NCBI GenBank assembly: GCA_963780635.1
Contig: CAWACW010000018.1
Coordinates: forward strand, 134,739-198,738
DNA: 64,000 nucleotides
DNA from: DATEPR01 sp963780635
GTDB lineage: Bacteria; Actinomycetota; Actinomycetes; Mycobacteriales; Pseudonocardiaceae
Reading direction: 5' to 3'
Shown piece after piece: positions 57,930-64,000 of the stretch (positions within the stretch are counted from its first letter, which is position 1; every line of letters begins with the position of its first letter). The translations under genes and the position numbers were made by a program. The notes under the pieces are model-generated. The model saw nothing but the letters and a program-made list of their open reading frames with translations. It was not told where the DNA came from and made no database searches.

Positions 57930-58012
57930 GGGCCACCAGCACCACATCCCCAGCACACGGGACCGTGTCCGGACACCGGGTACGGTCCCGTGTGCCGATG
58001 AGGGGAGACCAC

Positions 58013-58207
58013 GTGCGGTTCGTGCTGGACGTCGACATGTCCACAATGGACGACAAGGCGGCTGCGGAGCTGGGCCGGATACTGCGGTACTGGGCCGGCA
58101 ACCTGCACCACTACGAGTTGACGGCGGGGGACGGCTCGGCGATCCACGACTCGGCCTACCAGGAGGTCGGGTCCTGGCGGGTCACGCAGTCGGACGTCAC
58201 CGAGTAG
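58013..58207 (+). CDS. Small conserved hypothetical protein
   Basis: 64 residues starting VRFVLDVDMSTMDDKAAAELGRIL, with an alpha/beta pattern. Acidic. The GTG start follows AGGGGAGACC at good spacing. I do not recognise the family; similar small proteins occur singly in actinobacteria. Its end overlaps the convergent methyltransferase gene by 11 bp. Confidence 0.7.
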   Translation: MRFVLDVDMSTMDDKAAAELGRILRYWAGNLHHYELTAGDGSAIHDSAYQEVGSWRVTQSDVTE

Positions 58208-58925
58208 TCCGCCGCGGGTCGGGCACCGCGCGGATCGCCAGGAAGCCCGGTTCGCGGTGCAGTCGCTGGTAGTCCGGGTGGTCGACGACCGAGGCGGCGG
58301 CGGCCGGGCGCGGTTCCCACACGCGCTCCACCAGGAACCCGGCCTCGTACAGCTCCTCGCAGTGCCGCTCCAGCGGGGCCATCCAGTGCCGCACCCGCCA
58401 GCCCTTGCTCCACACCTCCTCGACCACCCGCACCTCGAAGTAGCTGCCACCGTGCCGCAGCCAGTCCGTCGTCGGGTGCTGCCGGGACAGCACGAGCGCG
58501 CCGTCGGGCCGCAGCACCCGGTGTAACTCGCGCAGCGCGGCGACCCGGTCGTCGACGTGCTCGATGGCCAGCGCGAACAGCACGAGGTCCTGCGACCGCG
58601 CGGCCAGCCAGTCCAGCGGCGCGGCCAGATCGTGCACCCGGAACTCGGCGCCGGGCACCCTGGCCCGGCTCAGCGCCACCATCCGCGGGCTCTGGTCCAG
58701 GCCGGTCACCCGCGCACCCCTGGCGGTCAGTTCCGCCGCGTACAGGCCCGGTCCGCACGCCACGTCCAGCACGGACCTGCCTGCCACGTCGCCGAGCAGG
58801 GCGAGGCAGGCAGGCCGGTCGTAGTGCGCGTTGTAGAGGCCGTCGCAGGCGTGGTCGGCGAAGTCGTCGGCGAACTCCTCGTACTGCGGGTGCGTCCCGA
58901 TCCCCGTGCCGATGTCGTCGGTCAT
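58197..58925 (-). CDS. Class I SAM-dependent methyltransferase
   Basis: 242 residues. SAM motif I VLDVACGPGLYAAELTARGARV (about 50-70), post-I acidic GLDQSP, motif II DLVLFALAIEHVDD and motif III LHRVLRPDGALVLSRQHP. The substrate is not predictable; the protein resembles small-molecule or ubiquinone/menaquinone-type methyltransferases. ATG 58925 overlaps the RidA stop (ATGA), so the two are cotranslated. Confidence 0.92.
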   Translation of the reverse strand: MTDDIGTGIGTHPQYEEFADDFADHACDGLYNAHYDRPACLALLGDVAGRSVLDVACGPGLYAAELTARGARVTGLDQSPRMVALSRARVPGAEFRVHDLAAPLDWLAARSQDLVLFALAIEHVDDRVAALRELHRVLRPDGALVLSRQHPTTDWLRHGGSYFEVRVVEEVWSKGWRVRHWMAPLERHCEELYEAGFLVERVWEPRPAAAASVVDHPDYQRLHREPGFLAIRAVPDPRRTTR

Positions 58926-59308
58926 GGCAGGACCGCGAGTGCGTCGATCTCCAGCTTCGCGGCAGGCAGGACCAGGCCGGCGACCTGGATCAGCGAGCTG
59001 GCGGGCGGCGGGCCGCCGGCCACGAACTCGTCCCGCGCGGTCCGCACCGCGCCGAGATCGGCCAGGTCCGTGAGGTAGAAGTTCAGCCGCAGCACGTCCG
59101 CGGGCGTCGCGCCCGCCCTGCCGAGTGCCGTCGCGAGGTTCGCGAACACCTGGCGGGCCTGGGCGAGCGCGTCGCCGGGCACGATCGTGCCCGCGGCGTC
59201 CACCGGCAGCTGGCCGGACACGGCGACCAGCCTGCCGGTGCCCGCGGTCACGTGGCTGTAGCCGTTGGCGGGCGCGAGGCCGTCGGGCCGTTCGTAATGG
59301 TTGATCAC
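58922..59308 (-). CDS. RidA/YjgF-family protein
   Basis: 128 residues. RidA deaminates reactive enamine/imine intermediates from PLP enzymes. Features are VAVSGQLPVDAAG, ALAQARQVFANLATAL, and the strand RLNFYLTDL; the Arg that holds the substrate carboxylate in true RidA is not clearly present at the usual RxxxxV position (here SSLIQVAGL), so it may belong to another Rid subfamily. GTG 59308 follows GAAGGG. Coupled to the methyltransferase gene. Confidence 0.88.
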   Translation of the reverse strand: MINHYERPDGLAPANGYSHVTAGTGRLVAVSGQLPVDAAGTIVPGDALAQARQVFANLATALGRAGATPADVLRLNFYLTDLADLGAVRTARDEFVAGGPPPASSLIQVAGLVLPAAKLEIDALAVLP

Positions 59309-59329
59309 ACGGCCCTTCTAACACGCCGG

Positions 59330-59806
59330 TCAACCGACTTGCCACGCGCGAGTGCTCACTCCGATCGCGTTCCAGGCGTTGATGACCACGATCAGGGACA
59401 CCAGCGCGGCGATCTCGTCCGGCGTGAACCGCGCTGCCACCGCGTCGTACGCAGCCTGCGGTACGTGGTCGCGGGCCACCTGCGTGACGGCCTCGGTGAA
59501 CGCGAGCGCGGCCCGCTCCCGTTCGGTGAACAGCGGCATCTCCTGCCACACGGCCACCGCGTAGAGGCGCTGCTCGGTCTCGCCGATCGCGCGGGCGTCG
59601 CGGCTGTGCGTGTCCACGCAGTACGCGCAGCCGTTGAGCTGGGAGGCGCGCAGCCGGATCAGTTCGCGCAGCTTCGGGTCGATCTCGGCCTTGTCCAGTT
59701 CGCGGGTGACCGCGCTGTCCAGGTGGGCCATCGCCTTGGCGAAGCCTGGCGCGAGGGCGTCGATGTCGAGTCGGGCGGGGATCCGGGTGGTCGTCGCTGT
59801 CGTCAT
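59330..59806 (-). CDS. Carboxymuconolactone decarboxylase/AhpD-like protein
   Basis: 158 residues. Helical AhpD fold with the redox pair in NGCAYCVDTHSRDARAIG (CxxC plus His), typical of alkylhydroperoxidase-like proteins. It starts at ATG 59806, 7 nt after a TAACGT box. Divergent from the MocR gene across 47 bp, so MocR may control it; PdxR/MocR proteins often regulate their divergent neighbour. Confidence 0.9.
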   Translation of the reverse strand: MTTATTTRIPARLDIDALAPGFAKAMAHLDSAVTRELDKAEIDPKLRELIRLRASQLNGCAYCVDTHSRDARAIGETEQRLYAVAVWQEMPLFTERERAALAFTEAVTQVARDHVPQAAYDAVAARFTPDEIAALVSLIVVINAWNAIGVSTRAWQVG

Positions 59807-59813
59807 GCGGATG

Positions 59814-59819
59814 ACGTTA
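59814..59819 (-). promoter_or_regulatory. Predicted -10 box of the AhpD-like gene (leaderless)
   Basis: On the minus strand TAACGT is followed by 7 nt and ATG 59806. Confidence 0.5.
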
Positions 59820-59839
59820 GGCGGGAATCAGCCCAGGAG

Positions 59840-59845
59840 TATGGT
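59840..59845 (+). promoter_or_regulatory. Predicted -10 box of the MocR gene (leaderless)
   Basis: TATGGT is followed by 8 nt and ATG 59854. It overlaps the first operator half, which would allow autoregulation. Confidence 0.5.
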
Positions 59846-59875
59846 CCATTTGCATGTCGGAAACATGGGCCATTT
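59841..59875 (+). promoter_or_regulatory. Direct-repeat operator of the MocR regulator
   Basis: ATGGTCCATTT (59841-59851) and ATGGGCCATTT (59865-59875) are direct repeats 24 bp apart, straddling the start codon. MocR/GabR-type dimers bind direct repeats on one face of the helix, so this is a probable operator for both divergent genes. Confidence 0.55.
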
Positions 59876-61245
59876 CCGCTGTCGACCTCCACTTGGACCT
59901 GACCGGGAGCCGGGTGCGGTCGGCGCTGGAGACCGCACTGCGGGACGCGGTGGTGACGGGGCGGCTGAGCCCGGGTGTGCGGCTGCCCTCGTCCCGGGCG
60001 CTGGCCGGTGACCTGGGCGTCGCCCGCAACACCGTGGCCGACGCCTACGGCCAGCTCGTCGCCGAGGGCTGGCTGGTCGCCCAGGTCGGCTCGGGCACGC
60101 AGGTGGCCACCCGCCCGGCCACCGAGCAGCCGCCCGCGGCACCCCGCCCGGCAGCCGGCGGACCCCGGTACAGCCTGCGGCCGGGCGCTCCGAACCTGGC
60201 CGCGTTCCCCCGCGCTGCCTGGCTGGCCTCGGCCCGCAGAGCGCTGGCCGGCGCGCCCGCCGAGGCGTTCGGCTACGGCGACCCGCGCGGCCAGCCGGTG
60301 CTGCGCGAGGCCCTGGCGGGCTACCTGGCCAGGGCCAGGGGAGTGCGGGTCCGGCCGGAGCGGATCGTCATCTGCGCGGGCTTCACGCAGGGCCTGCGCC
60401 TGCTCAGCGAGGTGCTCGCCGCGCGGGGCGCGACCACGTTGGCGGTGGAGGACCATGGCGAACGCAGCCACAGCGACATCGCGGCGGCCGCGGGTCTGAG
60501 CACGACAGCCCTGCCGGTGGACGAGCACGGCGCCCGGGTCGACGCCGACGCGGACGCGCTCCTGCTCACCCCGGCGCACCAGTTCCCGCTCGGCATGCCG
60601 CTGGCCGCGCACCGGCGCACGGCCGCTGTCGCCTGGGCGCGGGACACCGGTGGGCTGGTCGTCGAGGACGACTACGACGGCGAGTTCCGCTACGACCGGC
60701 ACCCGGTCGGCGCGTTGCAGGCACTCGCCCCCGACCACGTGGTCTACGCGGGCACCGCGAGCAAGAGCCTGGCACCGGGCGTGCGGCTGGCCTGGCTGGT
60801 GCTGCCCGCCACGCTGGTCGACGACGTCGTCGAGGCGAAACTGCTGGCCGACCGGCACTGCGGGGCGCTCGACCAGCTCACCCTGGCCGACTTCATCACC
60901 AGCGGCGGCTACGACCGGCAGATCCGCCGCGGCAGGCTGGCCTACCGGCGCAGGCGGGATCGGCTGGCCGCGACGGTGCCGGGCGTCGGGGTCGCCGGCA
61001 TGGCGGCGGGCCTGCACGCGCTGGTCGCGCTGCCGCCCGGGGTGAGAGAAGCGGACGTCGAGGCCGAAGCGGACCGGCACGGGCTGGCGTTGGAGGGCCT
61101 GGCGAACTACCGGCGCGGCCCGGCCGCACGGCCACCGGCCATCGTGGTCGGCTACGCGACGCCACCCGACCACGCCTACACCGGAGCCCTGGCCCGGCTG
61201 GCCGCCGTGCTCGACAGCGGCGGGCTCACCGGGAGCGGACCGTGA
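59854..61245 (+). CDS. MocR-family regulator (GntR wHTH fused to aminotransferase domain)
   Basis: 463 residues. The GntR winged helix (about 15-85: LRDAVVTGRLSPGVRLPSSRALAGDLGVARNTVADAY) is fused to a fold-type I aminotransferase domain (about 110-460) with YGDPRGQPVLREALAGYLARARG, EDDYDGEFRY and the PLP Lys in GTASKSLAPGVRLAW. Such regulators sense PLP or PLP-adducts (PdxR, GabR). ATG 59854 has a TATGGT box 8 nt upstream. Direct repeats at its start suggest autoregulation and control of the divergent AhpD-like gene. Confidence 0.93.
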   Translation: MSETWAISAVDLHLDLTGSRVRSALETALRDAVVTGRLSPGVRLPSSRALAGDLGVARNTVADAYGQLVAEGWLVAQVGSGTQVATRPATEQPPAAPRPAAGGPRYSLRPGAPNLAAFPRAAWLASARRALAGAPAEAFGYGDPRGQPVLREALAGYLARARGVRVRPERIVICAGFTQGLRLLSEVLAARGATTLAVEDHGERSHSDIAAAAGLSTTALPVDEHGARVDADADALLLTPAHQFPLGMPLAAHRRTAAVAWARDTGGLVVEDDYDGEFRYDRHPVGALQALAPDHVVYAGTASKSLAPGVRLAWLVLPATLVDDVVEAKLLADRHCGALDQLTLADFITSGGYDRQIRRGRLAYRRRRDRLAATVPGVGVAGMAAGLHALVALPPGVREADVEAEADRHGLALEGLANYRRGPAARPPAIVVGYATPPDHAYTGALARLAAVLDSGGLTGSGP

Positions 61246-61382
61246 GCGGCGCTAGACTCAGCGCGCTGTCGTTGCCGGTGGACGGCCTGCCCGAATGTCC
61301 GTGGAAGTGGCCGTTTCGGCGAGGACCCCGACGTGTGACCCGCACGGACGCGGACCCCACGCGAGAGTGTCTGTGAGGCTCG

Positions 61383-63365
61383 ATGAGTTGGCTCGACGCG
61401 GTGCCCGTCGCACTGCTGTCCGCTGTCTGGCTGTTCCTGCCCGGCCTGGTGGTGACCTATGGCCTGGGGCTGCGTGGCTTCGCGGCCTGGGGTCTGGCCC
61501 CTGTGGTGACGGTGGCCATCGCGGCGACCACGGCGGTCGTCGCGCAGAAGGCAGGCGTGTCCTGGTCGGTCGCGCTCGTCGCGCTGGTCACGCTGGCGAT
61601 CGCCGTCGTGGTCGCCCTGGTCGCGTTCCTGCTGCGCCGCAGGTGGCCACCGCACCCCGCTGACCCGCGCCGGGTGACGCTGGCCGGTGCCGTCGGCCTC
61701 GTGCCCGCGGTCATCGTCGGCGCGATCACGTTCGCGCACGGCGTGCTGCGCCCGGACGCGCTGTCCCAGACCTACGACGCGGTCCTGCACTACAACGCGA
61801 TCGCGTCCATCCTGGACACCCACGACGCGTCCTCGCTGGTCATCGGCAACCTGGATATTCCGGGTGAATCCGGCATCTTCTACCCGGCAGCCTGGCACGA
61901 CCTGGTGTCCCTGGTCGTCATGTCCGGCGGGTTCAGCATCCCGGTCAGCGTGAACATGGTGTCCGCCGTGATCGGCATCGTCGTGTGGCCGGCCGGCTGC
62001 CTGCTGCTGGTCCGCCAGGTCATCGGCCGCTCTGCCGTCGGCATGGCCATCACCGGCCTGGTCAGCCTCTCGTTCACCGCGTTCCCGTGGGACCTGCTCG
62101 GTTTCGGCGTGCTGTGGCCCAATCTGCTGGGCACCGCGCTCTGCCCGGCGATCCTCGCGCTCGTCATCTCGATCACCGGACTGGCCCGCGACGACGCGAT
62201 CGGCCGGGGCCGCGCGTGGCTCATGCTGCCGGTGGCCCTGCTCGCCGCCGGGTTCGCGCACCCGAACTCGATCTTCACCGTGATCGCGCTGTCGCTGTTC
62301 CCGATCGGCGCGGCCGTGGGCATGCGGGCATGGCGGCTGCACAAGGAGGGCAGGCTGTCGCGCGGTGTCGCCGAGTGCGTCGTCGCGTTCGTGATCTTCC
62401 TGGCCCTCTGGTACTGGACGGCCACCACGCCCGCGTTCGAGATGGTGCGGCACTTCTTCTGGCCGCCGTTCGACACGCCCGCCCGTGCCCTCGGTGAGGT
62501 GCTGTTCCAGTCCACCATCGGCTACAACGCGCTGTGGGTGCTGGCCCTGGTGACGCTGGGCGGCATCCTGTTGTGCCGCAGGTACCCGCCGCTGCGCTGG
62601 GTCGTCGCGGGCTTCACCGTCACCGCGTTCCTGTACGTCGTGGCCGCCGCGTTCAACCGGCCGGACACCGCGAAGTTCACCGGCCTCTGGTACAACGACC
62701 CGCACCGGCTGTCCGCGATGCTGCCGATCACCGCGGTACCGCTCGCGGTCGCCGCGCTGATGTACCTGGGCCGCAGGCTCGCGGTGTTCCTGGAGCGGCG
62801 GCCGCGGCTGCCGGCCCGGCTGCGCAGCCGTTCGTTCGCCGGCGCCACGCTGATCGTGCTGGTCCTGCTCGGCCTGCTGACCAGCGGGTTCTACGTCGGC
62901 AAGCACAGCACGGTGGTGCGGACCCTGTACGTGATCCCGCAGAGCCAGCCGTCCCTGGACTACGTCGACCCGGCCGAGCAGGCGTTCTTCGCGAAGGTCA
63001 AGCAGATCGTCCCCGAGGACGCGATCGTCGCGAACAACCCGTGGAACGGCAGCGCGTTGCTGTGGGCGCTGGCCGACCGCCGGGTGCTGTTCCCGCACCT
63101 GGACATCAGGACGACCGCCGCCCAGCGGTACCTCGCCGCGCACTTCAACCAGGCGGCCACCGACCCGATGGTGTGCTCGATCGCGGACTCGCTGCGCGTG
63201 CACTACCTGCTGATCGGCGACCACACGTTCTGGCCGTGGGACAACCGCACCAAGGACTACCCCGGCCTCACCGCTCCCGGCCCCGGCAACGGTTTCCGGC
63301 TGGTCGCGTCGGCGGGCGAGAACCTGAGGCTCTACCAGCTGACCGCCTGCGGGGCTTCGTCGTGA
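61383..63365 (+). CDS. Polytopic membrane glycosyltransferase-like protein (DUF6541, Rv3779 type)
   Basis: 660 residues (Rv3779 is about 666) with about 13 predicted membrane helices and a soluble C-terminal domain (about 530-660: VDPAEQAFFAKVKQIVPEDAIVANNPWNGSALLWALADRRVLFPH). A conserved extracytoplasmic loop after helix 4 reads QTYDAVLHYNAIASIL, with Asp/His positions typical of GT-C enzymes. In mycobacteria Rv3779 is linked to adding galactosamine to arabinogalactan; the same role here is an inference. ATG 61383. The gap before it has TAGACT at about 61252 as a possible promoter. Confidence 0.82.
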   Translation: MSWLDAVPVALLSAVWLFLPGLVVTYGLGLRGFAAWGLAPVVTVAIAATTAVVAQKAGVSWSVALVALVTLAIAVVVALVAFLLRRRWPPHPADPRRVTLAGAVGLVPAVIVGAITFAHGVLRPDALSQTYDAVLHYNAIASILDTHDASSLVIGNLDIPGESGIFYPAAWHDLVSLVVMSGGFSIPVSVNMVSAVIGIVVWPAGCLLLVRQVIGRSAVGMAITGLVSLSFTAFPWDLLGFGVLWPNLLGTALCPAILALVISITGLARDDAIGRGRAWLMLPVALLAAGFAHPNSIFTVIALSLFPIGAAVGMRAWRLHKEGRLSRGVAECVVAFVIFLALWYWTATTPAFEMVRHFFWPPFDTPARALGEVLFQSTIGYNALWVLALVTLGGILLCRRYPPLRWVVAGFTVTAFLYVVAAAFNRPDTAKFTGLWYNDPHRLSAMLPITAVPLAVAALMYLGRRLAVFLERRPRLPARLRSRSFAGATLIVLVLLGLLTSGFYVGKHSTVVRTLYVIPQSQPSLDYVDPAEQAFFAKVKQIVPEDAIVANNPWNGSALLWALADRRVLFPHLDIRTTAAQRYLAAHFNQAATDPMVCSIADSLRVHYLLIGDHTFWPWDNRTKDYPGLTAPGPGNGFRLVASAGENLRLYQLTACGASS

Positions 63366-63368
63366 CCG

Positions 63369-63971
63369 CTACGGGGCGGTCGACACCACGACGAACTCGT
63401 TGTAGGTGAACGCCTTCCCGGCGATGCGGGGCAGCGGGAAGGACAGGCCCCGCTCCGGCGTGAGGCCGAGCTGGCGGGCCACGTCCTTGAGGCCGTCCAC
63501 ATCGGTGAACGCGACGTGCGTCGGATCGGCCGCGTAGCCGCGTTCCTGCGGGCAGATGAACACCACCCGGGCACCCGTCGCCAGGTAGGGCAGGTAGCCG
63601 CGGAGGATCCGCACCGCATCGGGCCGGGGCAGGTGCTCGATCAGGTGGGCGGCCAGCAGACCGCCGAACCGGCCCGGCTTGGCGTACTCGGTGTCGCCGA
63701 ACTCCTCGGTGGTGAACGCGGTGAACCCGCGGTCCCGGCACACCTGGATCGAGTGCTTGTTGTGGTCGACGCCCACGCCGTGCGGGGCCAGGTGAGCCAG
63801 GCACCGGCCGAGGCCGCAGCCGATCTCCAGTACCTCGCGGTCGCCGAACAATGCGCGCAGCTTGCGCCGGTACGGGGCCTGCACGTCCAGCACCCGCTTC
63901 CACAGCGGCTGCTCCAGACGCATCAGGCGCTCGGTGTAGTCGGAGTTCTCGGTGGAGTCGGGTTCAGCCAC
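63369..63971 (-). CDS. Class I SAM-dependent methyltransferase
   Basis: 200 residues. SAM motif I VLEIGCGLGRCLAHLAPHG (about 47-65), GVDHNKHSIQVC, then AHLIEHLPRPDAVRILRGYLP and VVFICPQERGYAADPTH. The type occurs in envelope and glycolipid clusters. Substrate unknown. GTG 63971 lies 6 nt after a TACCAT box. Its end is 3 bp from the end of the convergent Rv3779-like gene. Confidence 0.88.
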   Translation of the reverse strand: MAEPDSTENSDYTERLMRLEQPLWKRVLDVQAPYRRKLRALFGDREVLEIGCGLGRCLAHLAPHGVGVDHNKHSIQVCRDRGFTAFTTEEFGDTEYAKPGRFGGLLAAHLIEHLPRPDAVRILRGYLPYLATGARVVFICPQERGYAADPTHVAFTDVDGLKDVARQLGLTPERGLSFPLPRIAGKAFTYNEFVVVSTAP

Positions 63972-63977
63972 CGGGGG

Positions 63978-63983
63978 ATGGTA
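63978..63983 (-). promoter_or_regulatory. Predicted -10 box of the last methyltransferase gene (leaderless)
   Basis: On the minus strand TACCAT is followed by 6 nt and GTG 63971. Confidence 0.5.
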
Positions 63984-64000
63984 CCGGCTGCGGTGGGGCG

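Overview
The window is very GC-rich actinobacterial DNA with many GTG starts and long shadow reading frames. The gene order matches, in scrambled blocks, the Mycobacterium tuberculosis stretch Rv3777-Rv3838: pheA, phosphoglycerate-mutase-like, zincin and serS, then glf, the PAP2 phosphatase, ubiA, dprE1-dprE2, gtrA and glfT2, then glfT1, the Wzm/Wzt ABC pair, the proteasome activator Bpa, the class-V aminotransferase-like protein and the quinone oxidoreductase. An arabinogalactan-type wall without emb/aft arabinosyltransferases at this locus suggests a member of the Pseudonocardiaceae (Amycolatopsis/Lentzea-like). That is an inference from gene content; no 16S gene is present.

Layout. 1-5.8 kb: a two-component pair with a cluster of DnaA-box-like 9-mers, gamma-carbonic anhydrase, an acetyltransferase, Hsp20 with a HAIR-like operator, a macro-domain protein, pheA and a histidine phosphatase. 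5.8-13.6 kb: AAA+ ATPase/TPR pair, zincin metallopeptidase, septum-formation membrane protein, a YgiB/YgiC-like pair, a VOC protein and serS. 13.6-17.1 kb: envelope sugar genes (GT2, DUF2304, NAD-dependent epimerase, second GT2). The gap between the convergent DUF2304 and epimerase genes is filled exactly by five 116-bp tandem copies of the epimerase 3' end. 17.2-23.2 kb: metabolic genes (LhgO, LysR, MFS, nitronate monooxygenase, aldo/keto reductase) plus the 5' stub of a lost DegT-type aminotransferase. 23.2-28.9 kb: a compact accessory cluster of DegT-like protein with Glu in place of the catalytic Lys, acyl carrier protein, collapsed SDR, acyl-AMP ligase, LuxE-like acyl-protein synthetase and LuxC-like acyl reductase, which looks like an ACP-linked fatty-aldehyde-forming cassette. 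28.9-44.6 kb: the galactan/arabinan precursor and galactan-export locus. 44.6-47.6 kb: Rv3778c/Rv3777-like genes and an acetyltransferase.

48.1-53.2 kb is an island of visibly lower GC next to tRNA-Ser(TGA). It carries a decayed tyrosine integrase and an intact three-gene operon of vWA (TerY-type), PP2C phosphatase and membrane kinase with coiled coil and helix-hairpin-helix. This is the YegL-YegK-YegI / TerY-P architecture, a candidate anti-phage or stress-signalling module. 53.2-64 kb returns to host-like genes: F420/flavin oxidoreductases, amidohydrolase, DinB, a secreted sedolisin, methyltransferases, RidA, AhpD-like, a MocR regulator with direct-repeat operator, and a 660-residue Rv3779-like membrane glycosyltransferase.

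A recurring theme is a promoter of form TANNNT followed 6-8 nt later directly by ATG/GTG. Fifteen protein genes here, including pheA, serS, glf, dprE1 and wzm, are therefore probably transcribed as leaderless mRNAs.
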